A stretch of 64,000 bases of DNA from Gammaproteobacteria bacterium (GTDB lineage Bacteria; Pseudomonadota; Gammaproteobacteria; Chromatiales; Chromatiaceae). The notes below the pieces were generated by a model, which saw nothing but the letters and a program-made list of their open reading frames with translations, was not told the origin of the DNA and did not search any database. Shown piece after piece: positions 1 through 9,993 of the stretch. The stretch is from assembly GCA_021773975.1 (NCBI GenBank), contig JAJFJN010000038.1:1-64000 (forward strand), written 5' to 3'. A program made the translations under genes and the position numbers. Each line of letters opens with the position of its first letter. Position 1 is the first letter of the stretch.

Positions 1-113
1 TTCAGGTAAGCCGCATAATCTTCTTGGGCAGCAAAACAGATTTGTCGATTATTCCCTCTTTGGATGATATGGACGGGCATTCCAACCGGGGAGATTCTGG
101 GTAAACGAGCCAT
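1..113 (-). CDS. REP-associated/IS200-like Y1 transposase, N-terminal part (runs off window)
   Basis: The reverse strand from position 113 reads MARLPRISPVGMPVHIIQ followed by RGNNRQICF. This is the characteristic start of the Y1_Tnp (HUH tyrosine) transposases that act on REP-type repeats or IS200-like elements. Only about 37 residues are inside the window, so the HUH metal site and catalytic Tyr cannot be checked, nor whether the gene is intact. It is preceded on its own strand by a 39-bp direct repeat at 151-238. Family assignment rests on this N-terminal signature alone. Confidence 0.72.
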   Translation of the reverse strand, partial: MARLPRISPVGMPVHIIQRGNNRQICFAAQEDYAAYL

Positions 114-150
114 TGGAGGGGTAAGTCACACTCTTATGTGGAGTTGGATC

Positions 151-255
151 TGAATTATAGCATTTAATTTGTATCTGACCCCAGTTGTTTCAGTTGTTTT
201 GAATTATAGCATTTAATTTGTATCTGACCCCAGTTGTTCTTGACCCCAGTTGTTC
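151..255. repeat. 39-bp direct repeat, two full copies plus a partial third, upstream of transposase
   Basis: Positions 151-189 and 200-238 are identical over 39 bases (period 49). A third, partial copy of the GACCCCAGTTGTT end lies at about 241-255. Read on the transposase strand, each full copy contains GGGGTCAGATAC and then TATAAT, so each could carry a -10 element for the transposase. Short arrays with a GGGGTCAGA core next to Y1 transposase genes are common in Gammaproteobacteria. That link is from general knowledge; the duplication itself is read directly. Confidence 0.8.
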
Positions 256-285
256 TGTTGTTCTTTAATTATAAGGTTATCTGCC

Positions 286-777
286 TCAATCTACATCATC
301 ACAATTTACAGCTCGTTGTTTTTCATCCGCCAAAGATGATGCAACACATCCCGCTGGATAGCTTGAAAGAGAATCCAACGATTTTTTTGAGCATTCAATC
401 TTAGAGTTGGGCAATAGTGACCCTGCATAGTATCGACAGCTAAATGATCTTCCCGCCTCCATATGTTGCTGCACTTTTATCTCACCATTCTCAAAATAGA
501 GTACCAATATCCGCTCTAATTTATGCATGCGCTGTATATCAAGCCACAGCGTTTGACAGCCTGTATAATTTTCTCCCATCTGTTTTCTTCTGGGAAAAAC
601 CTTCATTAACCGACCATTTAACGCACTATCACCAGACGCTTTTGGAGGCTGTATGATGTTACAGTTATTTGCATCTTTTGGTATCAAATCATTAGCTATT
701 GATGCTGAAGAAAATAGCATTAAAACCAAACAGGTGAGCAACCATGCCTTTAAATATGGGTTATTCATAAATATCAT
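286..777 (-). CDS. Small exported Cys-containing protein of unknown function
   Basis: This is a 163-residue protein that I do not recognise. Residues 5-28 form a hydrophobic signal peptide ending in SASIA before ND, so it is predicted to be exported and cleaved there. The mature part is about 135 residues with six cysteines, compatible with disulfides in the periplasm. The ATG at 777 overlaps the stop codon of the upstream dehydrogenase by four bases (ATGA), which suggests translational coupling. A second in-frame ATG (MNNPYL) nine bases later could also be used. No enzymatic motif is visible. Confidence 0.6.
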   Translation of the reverse strand: MIFMNNPYLKAWLLTCLVLMLFSSASIANDLIPKDANNCNIIQPPKASGDSALNGRLMKVFPRRKQMGENYTGCQTLWLDIQRMHKLERILVLYFENGEIKVQQHMEAGRSFSCRYYAGSLLPNSKIECSKKSLDSLSSYPAGCVASSLADEKQRAVNCDDVD

Positions 778-2072
778 TTTTTGCCATTCTTAAAATATTC
801 CCGTGTACCATGAGCAGCAACGGCATCGCCAATTCTGCGCAGCGCAATTGTATAGGCTGAACTGCGCAGGCTACGCTCTTCATGCATGCTGGTATGCCAT
901 ACTTCATTAAATGCTTTTACTATCATCTCCTCTAAACGCTCCCTGATCTCCTCCAGTGACCAGGCATAACCTGATCGATTCTGCACCCATTCAAAGTAGC
1001 TAACAATCACACCACCTGAATTTGCTAACACATCAGGCAATATAATTTTATTATCACCCAACAATATATTTTCCGCTTCAGTCAAAATTGGGCCATTAGC
1101 CACTTCAACAATATAGGGCGCTTTAATATTGGCGGCATTCTTTGTGGTAATAACACCCTCTAGAGCTGCAGGAATAAGCAGGTCAACATCCAGCTCTAAC
1201 AACTCTTTATTACTAATTTTTTTGTGCTCTACCAACTCACATACAGTATGCTCACAATATACCGCCTGAATCTGACGCACCTTTATCTTCTGCGTCCAGA
1301 CACTCTCTATATCAAACCCCCCTTCAGAATAGATGCCGCCTTTTGAATCACTAATCGCCACAATACGGTAACCATCTTTCTGCAATAGACGGGCGACATG
1401 GTAACCGGCATTACCAAACCCTTGGATAGCCACTCGAATCTCAGGTGAAACCCAACCCAGCCGATCCGCCATTTCACGGATACAGAGATAAGCACCACGG
1501 CCGGTAGCCTCATCACGCCCCAAGCTGCCCCCCAGGCTAATGGGTTTTCCGGTGATAACCGCTGGTGAACGCTGTCGTTTGATGGTTTCATATTCGTCCA
1601 CCATCCATCCCATAATACGGGCATTGGTGTAGACATCTGGTGCTGGAATATCAATATCCGGACCAATAAAGTCAGCCATGGCACGCACATAGGCACGCGA
1701 GAGTCGCTCCAATTCCATTGGCGATAGCTCTTTAGGATTTACCTCTACACCACCTTTGGCACCACCATAGGGCAGCCCTGCAACGGCACATTTAATGGTC
1801 ATCCAAAGTGCCAATGCTTGCACTTCAGAGCGGTTAACTTGGGGGTGAAAACGTATGCCTCCTTTGGTTGGACCAAGCACATTGTTATAGTGGCAACGAT
1901 AGCCCGTAAAATACCGTGTAGACCCATCATCCATTCGGACTGGCAGAGAAGCCGTCACCAGCACTTCGGCATGCATCAATAAATCCACTACCTCCGGAGA
2001 GACATCGGCACCCTGCCCCATCTGCTGCAACCGGGCTAAGGCATCCTGATAGATATCATTTTGTTTATTCAT
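774..2072 (-). CDS. gdhA: Glu/Leu/Phe/Val dehydrogenase (probable glutamate dehydrogenase)
   Basis: This 432-residue cytosolic enzyme has the usual length of hexameric glutamate dehydrogenases, which interconvert glutamate with 2-oxoglutarate and ammonia. The conserved PYGGAKGG segment carries the catalytic lysine. The dinucleotide-binding fold shows GFGNAG near residue 218, and GGSLGR.EATGRG precedes the nucleotide domain. The start at 2072 has a strong AGGAGG ribosome site 5 bases upstream. The 3' end overlaps the start of a small exported protein. Substrate (Glu versus Leu/Val) and NAD versus NADP preference cannot be settled by eye. The family is certain and glutamate is most likely. Confidence 0.88.
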   Translation of the reverse strand: MNKQNDIYQDALARLQQMGQGADVSPEVVDLLMHAEVLVTASLPVRMDDGSTRYFTGYRCHYNNVLGPTKGGIRFHPQVNRSEVQALALWMTIKCAVAGLPYGGAKGGVEVNPKELSPMELERLSRAYVRAMADFIGPDIDIPAPDVYTNARIMGWMVDEYETIKRQRSPAVITGKPISLGGSLGRDEATGRGAYLCIREMADRLGWVSPEIRVAIQGFGNAGYHVARLLQKDGYRIVAISDSKGGIYSEGGFDIESVWTQKIKVRQIQAVYCEHTVCELVEHKKISNKELLELDVDLLIPAALEGVITTKNAANIKAPYIVEVANGPILTEAENILLGDNKIILPDVLANSGGVIVSYFEWVQNRSGYAWSLEEIRERLEEMIVKAFNEVWHTSMHEERSLRSSAYTIALRRIGDAVAAHGTREYFKNGKK

Positions 2073-2431
2073 TTAACCCTCCTATCGCGACAACCATTAA
2101 TAATGGATCACACAAAACCCAAGAAATTGCAGCATTTTATAGTCAAATTAAAGCAGATATAGCCTGGTTTTGTATGGCACTAAAGCAAAGGCAACACAAT
2201 ATCAATGACTGCAATGCAAGAGTGGCACCTATATATTATACTTAGGGTTCCAAAGCCAAGTTTTACGGCAAAAGGATGTCCCAATAACTGTGGCTATTAC
2301 TCATCAGTAATTGAGACATAGAAGTACGGTTATGCAAACTACAGCTCCACCCATCCACCCCTTCCAACACTGCATCTCTTTTTTCTTTAAGCTTTACACC
2401 TCCCTTGCACAGCCAACAAGCGGAGGTTGTG
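2073..2431. other. Divergent intergenic region, no gene recognised
   Basis: This region separates the leftward dehydrogenase from the rightward sensor kinase, so both promoters should lie here. A 13-base dyad (CCATTAATAATGG, 2094-2106) sits just upstream of the dehydrogenase ribosome site. An open frame on the minus strand over 2263-2505 overlaps the kinase start and looks spurious. I see no RNA gene or terminator. Confidence 0.5.
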
Positions 2432-5400
2432 ATGCCTAACAGAATAAAACGCCGCCTGCTTATTCCATTAGCTATCGCCCTATTAGTTCTGCTGGGAACA
2501 ACCATTGCTGGGCTTTACCAACATGACCAGCATTTTCTTGACCAAGAGGTCAGGACTCAAATCACCCGGGCAAAAGAGCTGTTTCACTCTAATCTAAAGA
2601 AAGATGCAGAGCTGATGAGTGGGTTGATTACTTTTTTGAAGCGTGAACCCTGCCTGCAACCACGCTTTCTAGCAGCTGATAGAGAGGGCTTATTAAACTG
2701 CACCAAATCTCTATTTGAGAAGATCCGCCGAGATCATCGCATCACACACTTCTATTTCCATACCGCCGACCAAGTCAACTTCCTGCGCATACATAATCCA
2801 CCCCGCTTTGGGGATCATATTGGACGCTTCACCATGAAGGAGGCGGTAAAAGAGGGCAAAAACGCATACGGAATAGAGCTTGGCCCCTTTGGCACCTTTA
2901 CGCTGCGCACAGTTTCGCCCTGGTATGTTAATGGTGAGATCATCGGCTATATCGAGCTGGGCGAAGAGATTGAGCACATCACTCCAGAGATCAAACATGT
3001 TGTTGGCGTTGATCTAATACTACTCATCGACAAAAAATATTTAGCCCAAAAAAGCTGGCAAAAGGGCTTACAGATGATGGGTAAAACAGGGGATTGGGAT
3101 CAAATCCCAGACCTTGTCATCATTGATCGCACACTAAATATTTGGACTCCAGAACTCGAAACCTTTACCCGCAGCTCCCACCACCACAATATTGCCAACA
3201 ATACCGTCGAACTAGAAAGCAATGGTCAACAATATCTAGCCTTAGGAACACCACTGACCGATGCAGGAGATCGCCACTTGGGGCACTTTTTAATTCTCAA
3301 ACAAATTACTGGAGCAGATGCAGCACGCTGGGCGCTACTCGCCCCCACGGCTATCACCGCGCTGACCATTGTCACACTGCTGTTTATCTTTTCCAGCATC
3401 TATCTTGGCCGCATCCAGCGAATGCTGATACAGACCCACACACAACTGCAAACCAAGCTAAAAGAACATGAAGAGGCTGAACAGCTATTACTGGAAAATG
3501 AACAGAAGTTATCAACAGAAATCACTCATCGTAAAAATGCAGCACGGGAAGAGAAGGCTTTAGGAGATATTTTAGGCTTCGCACTCCAGCCACTCACGAT
3601 GAAAGAGTACCTTCAGCAAACCCTTAACACCCTAACAAGCTCTCTGCTTCAACTGGATGCCCACCTCATGGGGGCTATATTCCTCACTCAGGATGAAGGA
3701 CAAGGCGATGCGCTGGAGTTAATTGCCACACACAGCCTATCCCCTGAGCACCAATCACAATGCCGCCTTATTCCATTTGGCATCTGCCTCTGCGGAAAAG
3801 CGGCTGCCAGTGGCGAGCAATCATTCAGTGACTGCCCCAACAAACAGCATTCAATCAAGGTTGAAGGCCTAGAACCACACAGCCATATCATCACGCCCAT
3901 CATTCATGGCAGCACTGTTCTTGGCGTCATCAACCTCTACCTGCCACCAGACTACAAACAAACAAAAAAAACAGCCGCTTTTCTAGCGCGGGCAGCCAAT
4001 GCACTGAGTGTAGGTATCCTACGTCGGTATACCGACAGGAGCCTGCAAGCTGCCATGACGCAAGCAGAGGCCGCCTCCAAGGCTAAGAGTGATTTTTTAG
4101 CCACCATGAGCCATGAGATACGCACACCCATGAACGGCGTACTGGGCATGGCTGAGCTCCTACAAGACACCTCATTAAACCCAGGGCAGCGGGAGTTTGT
4201 GGATATCATCAACAGATCAGGACACGATCTACTGACCATCATCAATGACATCCTTGATTTTTCAAAAGCAGAGGCTGGACATTTAGCACTTGAAATCATC
4301 CCATTCGATCTTGAAAACTCAGTCTATGAGATTACTCAACTGCTCTCAGCCCAAGCTGAAGAGAAAGGGCTAGAGCTGATTTTGCACTATGGCTATGACT
4401 GCCCCCGGCATCTCATGGCCGATGCCGGACGCGTCCGTCAGGTTTTACTTAACCTAATCACTAACGCCATCAAATTCACCAAAGAGGGGCACGTGCTCAT
4501 TGAAGTTCGTAGCCTGGAACAGATAAAAGGCAACGCAACAATTCGGGTCTCTGTACAAGATACAGGCATCGGCATCGCTCCAGAGAAACAGCATCTACTA
4601 TTTGATTCATTTACTCAGGCTGATTCATCGACAACTCGAGAGTATGGCGGCACCGGATTAGGGCTAGCAATCTGCAATCAGATTATTAATCTAATGGATG
4701 GCGACATCGGGATAGACAGCACGCCTGGCAAGGGATCTACTTTCTGGTTCACCGTAACACTGCCAATGGCCGTTGCACCACAACCACTACCCCAAGCAGA
4801 ACTAAAAAACGCACGGATACTGGTAGTTGATGACAATCAAACCAATCTGCATATGCTGCATGAGCAACTCAGTAATTTTGGTATGCGGGTAGAGACCACA
4901 GCAAGCCCACAGCAAGCGCTCAATATGCTGCGCACGGCAGCAAAAGCGGGCGCACCCTACTCACTGGCGCTACTGGACTACCTGATGCCTGGTATGGATG
5001 GTGAGCAGTTAGGGCGCACCATCCTGGCGGATGAGGATATATCCTCCGTATCACTGCTGCTTTTTACCTCCGCAGCAAGAAGAGGCGATGGTGAACACTT
5101 TAAAGAGCTCGGTTTTAGTGCCTACCTTTCCAAACCGGTACTGCAAGACACCCTACGCCGTACATTGGCCAGCATGCTGGCGACAAGAGAACAAGAAGAT
5201 AAAAAGGCCCCATTTATAACCCGCTACCAAGTAGCTGAGACACTCGTAAAAACAGATGCCACATCACAACAATTCAGTGGCCGTATCTTGTTAGCTGAGG
5301 ACAATATAGTAAATCAAAAGGTAGCACTCTCCATGCTGCGTAAACTTGGATTTTATATAGAAACTGCCAACGACGGTCAGGAGGCCGTTGAATATTGGTT

Positions 5401-5650
5401 ACAAGGTGGATACGACTTAGTATTAATGGACTGTCAGATGCCAAAACTAGACGGTTACAAGGCCACCCAACTAATCCGTGAAAAGGAACAAGAGCAAGGA
5501 GAGGGGCAGCACATCCCCATCGTTGCATTAACAGCCAATGCCATGGTGGGGGCAAATAAAAAATGTCTGGATGCCGGTATGGATGACTACATTGCCAAAC
5601 CCTTCAAGCAGAGCGACTTAATCAATACTCTGCAAAAATGGCTAACCTAA
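2432..5650 (+). CDS. Membrane hybrid sensor histidine kinase (Cache-like sensor, GAF, HisKA, HATPase, two receivers)
   Basis: The ATG at 2432 is chosen because CGGAGG lies five bases upstream; an in-frame ATG at 2405 has no such site. The 1072-residue protein has a TM helix near residues 8-28, an extracytoplasmic Cache-type sensor domain up to about 300, and a second TM near 305-325. A coiled coil and a GAF domain (about 370-540) follow. The HisKA H-box ATMSHEIRTPMNG has the phospho-acceptor His near 561. The ATPase boxes are NAIKFT, DTGIGI and GGTGLGLAI. Two receiver domains carry Asp near 849 (LLDYLMPGMDG) and near 1000 (LMDCQMPKLDG). No Hpt domain is fused. The ligand is unknown and no output regulator is adjacent. 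Its GAF region resembles the decayed gene at 17.4-18.5 kb. Confidence 0.9.
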   Translation: MPNRIKRRLLIPLAIALLVLLGTTIAGLYQHDQHFLDQEVRTQITRAKELFHSNLKKDAELMSGLITFLKREPCLQPRFLAADREGLLNCTKSLFEKIRRDHRITHFYFHTADQVNFLRIHNPPRFGDHIGRFTMKEAVKEGKNAYGIELGPFGTFTLRTVSPWYVNGEIIGYIELGEEIEHITPEIKHVVGVDLILLIDKKYLAQKSWQKGLQMMGKTGDWDQIPDLVIIDRTLNIWTPELETFTRSSHHHNIANNTVELESNGQQYLALGTPLTDAGDRHLGHFLILKQITGADAARWALLAPTAITALTIVTLLFIFSSIYLGRIQRMLIQTHTQLQTKLKEHEEAEQLLLENEQKLSTEITHRKNAAREEKALGDILGFALQPLTMKEYLQQTLNTLTSSLLQLDAHLMGAIFLTQDEGQGDALELIATHSLSPEHQSQCRLIPFGICLCGKAAASGEQSFSDCPNKQHSIKVEGLEPHSHIITPIIHGSTVLGVINLYLPPDYKQTKKTAAFLARAANALSVGILRRYTDRSLQAAMTQAEAASKAKSDFLATMSHEIRTPMNGVLGMAELLQDTSLNPGQREFVDIINRSGHDLLTIINDILDFSKAEAGHLALEIIPFDLENSVYEITQLLSAQAEEKGLELILHYGYDCPRHLMADAGRVRQVLLNLITNAIKFTKEGHVLIEVRSLEQIKGNATIRVSVQDTGIGIAPEKQHLLFDSFTQADSSTTREYGGTGLGLAICNQIINLMDGDIGIDSTPGKGSTFWFTVTLPMAVAPQPLPQAELKNARILVVDDNQTNLHMLHEQLSNFGMRVETTASPQQALNMLRTAAKAGAPYSLALLDYLMPGMDGEQLGRTILADEDISSVSLLLFTSAARRGDGEHFKELGFSAYLSKPVLQDTLRRTLASMLATREQEDKKAPFITRYQVAETLVKTDATSQQFSGRILLAEDNIVNQKVALSMLRKLGFYIETANDGQEAVEYWLQGGYDLVLMDCQMPKLDGYKATQLIREKEQEQGEGQHIPIVALTANAMVGANKKCLDAGMDDYIAKPFKQSDLINTLQKWLT

Positions 5651-5659
5651 ACAACACAA

Positions 5660-6403
5660 CTACTCAGAGGGCTTTTTAAACTGACCAAATAACCCATATT
5701 TCCACTGGCGCATCGCCAGAACAACGGTAGTGCCATGACGCTCTTCAAATGGCAGACTGGTATCATCACTGTTAAGCCCATCAAACTCCTGCGCAATCCG
5801 TTCCAGCTTGCGTTGAAATAGAGCATTTGAACTGACACTCAGCATGCCATTAATAACCAACAGCTGCTCATGCTCTTTATTAAATCTTGAGCTGAAAAAA
5901 TCAGACTCCAGTTTTTCCATAAAGAAGCGTTGAATTGGCCCATTTTCCTGCCACCTAAAATTAGGTGCGACCAACAGCTTTACCCGGTTTTTTGGCAACA
6001 ACTCAATGAGCTTTAGCCGATCCAAATGTGCCAAGTGATTGATACAACGTAGTTCAGTGATATTGTAATACTTAACAATCTGATCCAGCGTCCAACGATT
6101 AAGCACACTAACCGTCACCAGCAACAACTCCAGATCTGAAACAATCTCACCCTCCTGCTCCCGTGTCAGCTCTGACAAACGGTGGCAAGCCCCTTCATTA
6201 AGCATCTGCACTAAATCAGAGATCTCAATCTCCAACATCTGACAGACCTGATCCAGTCGCTGTAAGGTGAAGCTCTTGTGTGAAAACAACCGTTTAACAC
6301 TGGCTTCTGAGAGCTTAAGGTGGCTGGCCACATCAGCATAGGTCTTGCCATGTGCCTTGAGTGTCTGCTTTAGTGCAACAATAAGCTGAGTTGTTTGAGC
6401 CAT
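5660..6403 (-). CDS. XRE-family transcriptional regulator
   Basis: This 247-residue protein begins with a Cro/CI-type helix-turn-helix (about residues 7-62): ADVASHLKLSEASVKRLF, then TLQRLDQVCQMLEIE. The remaining 180 residues have no recognised ligand domain and are probably for dimerisation or sensing. It converges with the sensor kinase (9-base gap) and diverges from the lipid-remodelling gene at 6538, so that gene is a candidate target. The start has only a weak AAAGGA-like site. Helix-turn-helix assignment is firm; the regulon is unknown. Confidence 0.82.
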   Translation of the reverse strand: MAQTTQLIVALKQTLKAHGKTYADVASHLKLSEASVKRLFSHKSFTLQRLDQVCQMLEIEISDLVQMLNEGACHRLSELTREQEGEIVSDLELLLVTVSVLNRWTLDQIVKYYNITELRCINHLAHLDRLKLIELLPKNRVKLLVAPNFRWQENGPIQRFFMEKLESDFFSSRFNKEHEQLLVINGMLSVSSNALFQRKLERIAQEFDGLNSDDTSLPFEERHGTTVVLAMRQWKYGLFGQFKKPSE

Positions 6404-6537
6404 ACAAAATCTTTATAAAGGATTAAAATACAATACTAAAAGCCGTATTATCTACGACTACAAGAACACAGTAGCATTTTTAAATACCCTAATCTAATCT
6501 GCACAGCACTATCAATTAATAAAATAAGCGACAAACA

Positions 6538-9500
6538 ATGGATAAATTACTAAGGCTAAAAGGATTCATCCCCTTTATTCTGATCATCTTTCTCAATGCC
6601 TTTATCGATCTGGGGCATAAGATACTGATCCAGAATACGGTCTTTAAGATCTACGATGGTCAAACCCAGATCATTCTGACCGCCATTGTGAATGGCCTGA
6701 TTCTGCTGCCTTTTATACTGCTCTTTAGTCCCGCCGGTTTCTTTTCAGATCACTATCGCAAACCGGTGATCATAAGATTTACCGCTGCTCTAGCCGTGGT
6801 GCTGACACTGATCATCACCCTCTCTTATTACAATGGCTGGTTCCAACTCGCCTTTGCCATGACCTTTCTGCTGGCGGTACAGAGCGCCTTCTACTCGCCA
6901 GCAAAGTATGGCTACATCAAAGAGTTGGTGGGTAAAGGCGGGCTAACCGTTGCCAATGCCGTGGTGCAGGCGCTGACTATTGTCGCCATTCTTGCGGGTG
7001 TGTTTATCTTTTCAATACTGTTTGAGCAGTATTTGACCGGCGTTGACTACAGCAATGAAGCAGAACTCATCCAGGCTATTGCCCCCATCGGCTGGGTACT
7101 GGTCGGCTGTGCACTCCTACAGCTTGGCTCCACACTTCTTTTACCGGCAGGTGGATTGGAGCAGCCAGATCTGCGCTTTGATTTCAGACAGTACACCTCC
7201 GGCCATTATCTACGGGATAACTTTGGACGACTGATGGCCAACCGGGTCATCTGGCTCTCTATCATCGGTCTCTCACTCTTCTGGGGTATCGCCCAGGTGG
7301 TGCTTGCCGCCTTCCCCGCCTTTGCCAAGGAGACACTCAATGAGACCAATACTATCGTTATCCAGGGGCTACTGGCCTGCAACGGTCTCGGCATTGTTCT
7401 GGGTTCCACCCTGGCAGGCAAAGCCTCTCGCGGGCATATTGAGACGGGACTGATCCCACTGGGCGCACTGGGTATTGTTACAGCTCTTTTGTTAATCCCT
7501 CACATGGCTTCTGCCACTCTGTTGGGGCTGCTCTTCGTCGGCCTGGGGTTGGCTGGCGGCCTGTTTATTGTGCCGCTCAATGCGCTGATCCAGTTCCACG
7601 CCAAAGATGAGCAGTTAGGCGCCATTCTGGCTGGCAACAACTGGGTGCAAAACGTAGTCATGCTCAGCTTCTTGGGCCTGACGGCACTGTTTGCCATCTA
7701 TGGTCTTAGCAGCGTAGGGCTATTTTATATACTCACCATTGTGGGGTTGGTCGGGGCCAGCTACACGGTCTACCAACTGCCACAATCCCTGGTACGCTTT
7801 CTCATCAACCGCATTATCGCCAGCCGCTACAACATCCAGGTTTTGGGTTTTAATAACCTTCCCAGCCAGGGCGGCGTACTGATGCTGGGCAACCATATCA
7901 GCTGGCTCGATTGGGCCATCATCCAGATCGCCTGCCCCCGCCCGGTTCACTTTGTAATGCATCGTGAGATCTACCAACGCTGGTATCTAAAGTGGTTTCT
8001 GGATGCCTTTGGCGTCGTGCCCATTGCTTCAGGCTATAGCAAGGCCGCACTACAGCAGATTAATGATCTGCTTAAGGCAGGCAAAGTGGTCTGTCTTTTT
8101 CCCGAAGGATCCATCAGTCGCAATGGCCAACTGGGTGCGTTTAAATCAGGTTATGAGCGCACGGTTGAAGGGGTTGATGGCGTCATCCTGCCTTTTTATC
8201 TACGCGGACTTTGGGGCAGCCGCTTCTCCCGCTCCAGTGAAAAACTACAGGAGAAGCGCAGCAGCCACATGCGGCGCGATGTCATCGTTGCCTTTGGAAA
8301 ACCACTGACCATGCAGACACCGGCCCATGAGCTAAAGCAGCATGTGTTTGATCTCTCTATTGATGCCTGGGATGAGTACACCAAAACCCTGGAGCCTATT
8401 CCATTGGCCTGGATACGCGCTGCCAAACAGACAGGACGCACACTCTCTATTGCTGATGCCAATGCAGGCACATCACTCACTGGCTATAAGATGCTCACCG
8501 CCGTGCTGGCCTTTTCACGCCTGATACGAAAACGCAGTCCGGAGCAAAACATCGGTCTGCTACTCCCCACAAGCACAGCCGGCATGATCACCAATATGGC
8601 CACTCTGCTACTGGGTAAAACAGTGGTTAATCTAAACTACACCGCCAATCTGTCAGCCCTGCTATCAGCAGTCGATAAAGCAGAGATCAAAAGCATCTAC
8701 ACATCCAGGCGTTTCTTAAAAAAACTACAGCAACGCGGTATAAATCTGGATGAGCTGCTGGCTAAAGTAACAGTGCATTACCTGGAGGATATGAAGGATG
8801 AGATCAGCAGCTTCAGCAAAGTCTCTTTCATGACTCTTTCCGCACTATTGCCAGCCAGGCTGCTCTATCAACTGTTTGGAAAACAGTGTGGTCTTGAGCA
8901 GCCCGCCGCCATTCTCTTCTCAAGCGGCAGCGAAGGTGAACCTAAAGGGGTTATGCTCAGCCACCGCAATATCATGGCTAATATCAAACAGATTTCCGAT
9001 GTGCTGGATACAAAGGATGATGACAAAGTGATGGCTACCCTACCGCTGTTTCACGCCTTTGGCCTTACCGTTACAGGATTGATGCCACTGGTTGAAGGCG
9101 TACCCGCCATACTGCATCCAGATCCTACAGACACCCTGGTTATTGCAAAGGCCATTGCCAAAAACAGAACCACGCTGTTTTTCGGCACCTCCACCTTTTT
9201 ACGGCTATTCAATCGCAACCAACGTATCCACCCCTTGATGCTGGAATCCCTGCGACTGGTTGTTGCAGGTGCAGAGCGGCTCAACCCTGAAGTACGCAAT
9301 GCCTTTAAACTTAAATTTAATAAAGAGATCTACGAAGGCTATGGCGCAACCGAAACCACACCCGTTGCCAGTGTCAATGTGCCAGATCGGCTTGCATTAG
9401 ATGATCTCTCTACACAGTTGGGCAATAAACCGGGAACCGTTGGCATGCCGCTACCCGGAGGAAGCTTCCGCATCGTTGACCCAACAACACTGGAAACATA

Positions 9501-9993
9501 TCCAGCAGGTGAAGATGGGCTGATTCTGTTTGGCGGCACGCAGATTATGTTGGGCTATCTTAATCAGCCTGAAAAAACAGCAGCGGCCATTATTGAACTG
9601 GATGGCAGGCGCTGGTACAAAACAGGCGACAAAGGCCACCTGGACAGAGATGGCTTTCTGATTGTTGTTGATCGCTACTCCCGCTTTGCAAAAATCGGCG
9701 GTGAAATGGTCAGCCTCAGTGCCATTGAACATGCCATCCGCAAACTACTAACCGAAGAGATAGAGATATTGGCAACGGCCATACCCAATGAAAAGAAAGG
9801 TGAAAAGGTTGTATTGCTGGTTGCTGGTGGAATAAAAACAGAAGTAATTACAAAAGCCATCAACCAATCAGAACTCAATCCATTGATGCGCCCTGCATCA
9901 CTGATAGCGATTGATGAAATCCCCAAATTAGGCAGCGGCAAAAGTGATTTTAGCCGTGCAAAACAACTGGCATTAGAATCATGCGCACCGTAG
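6538..9993 (+). CDS. aas: Three-module LplT-PlsC-Aas lysophospholipid transport/acylation protein
   Basis: This 1151-residue protein joins three functions for recycling lysophospholipids in the inner membrane. Residues 1 to about 410 are an MFS transporter like LplT, which flips lysophospholipid inward. Residues about 430-610 are a PlsC acyltransferase, with NHISWLDW near 452 supplying the catalytic His and Asp and FPEGSIS near 521. Residues about 640-1145 are an acyl-AMP ligase/acyl-ACP synthetase, with SSGSEGEPKG near 794, YGATETTP near 934 and YKTGDKGHLD. In E. coli LplT and Aas are separate; triple fusions are known in other Proteobacteria. The gene overlaps the following amidohydrolase by 13 bases, so they are probably co-expressed. 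Confidence 0.9.
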   Translation: MDKLLRLKGFIPFILIIFLNAFIDLGHKILIQNTVFKIYDGQTQIILTAIVNGLILLPFILLFSPAGFFSDHYRKPVIIRFTAALAVVLTLIITLSYYNGWFQLAFAMTFLLAVQSAFYSPAKYGYIKELVGKGGLTVANAVVQALTIVAILAGVFIFSILFEQYLTGVDYSNEAELIQAIAPIGWVLVGCALLQLGSTLLLPAGGLEQPDLRFDFRQYTSGHYLRDNFGRLMANRVIWLSIIGLSLFWGIAQVVLAAFPAFAKETLNETNTIVIQGLLACNGLGIVLGSTLAGKASRGHIETGLIPLGALGIVTALLLIPHMASATLLGLLFVGLGLAGGLFIVPLNALIQFHAKDEQLGAILAGNNWVQNVVMLSFLGLTALFAIYGLSSVGLFYILTIVGLVGASYTVYQLPQSLVRFLINRIIASRYNIQVLGFNNLPSQGGVLMLGNHISWLDWAIIQIACPRPVHFVMHREIYQRWYLKWFLDAFGVVPIASGYSKAALQQINDLLKAGKVVCLFPEGSISRNGQLGAFKSGYERTVEGVDGVILPFYLRGLWGSRFSRSSEKLQEKRSSHMRRDVIVAFGKPLTMQTPAHELKQHVFDLSIDAWDEYTKTLEPIPLAWIRAAKQTGRTLSIADANAGTSLTGYKMLTAVLAFSRLIRKRSPEQNIGLLLPTSTAGMITNMATLLLGKTVVNLNYTANLSALLSAVDKAEIKSIYTSRRFLKKLQQRGINLDELLAKVTVHYLEDMKDEISSFSKVSFMTLSALLPARLLYQLFGKQCGLEQPAAILFSSGSEGEPKGVMLSHRNIMANIKQISDVLDTKDDDKVMATLPLFHAFGLTVTGLMPLVEGVPAILHPDPTDTLVIAKAIAKNRTTLFFGTSTFLRLFNRNQRIHPLMLESLRLVVAGAERLNPEVRNAFKLKFNKEIYEGYGATETTPVASVNVPDRLALDDLSTQLGNKPGTVGMPLPGGSFRIVDPTTLETYPAGEDGLILFGGTQIMLGYLNQPEKTAAAIIELDGRRWYKTGDKGHLDRDGFLIVVDRYSRFAKIGGEMVSLSAIEHAIRKLLTEEIEILATAIPNEKKGEKVVLLVAGGIKTEVITKAINQSELNPLMRPASLIAIDEIPKLGSGKSDFSRAKQLALESCAP

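Noticed and set aside
2263-2505. 80-residue minus-strand frame upstream of the hybrid kinase
   Set aside because: It overlaps the kinase start and its ribosome site, has no recognisable domain, and composition looks like noise.
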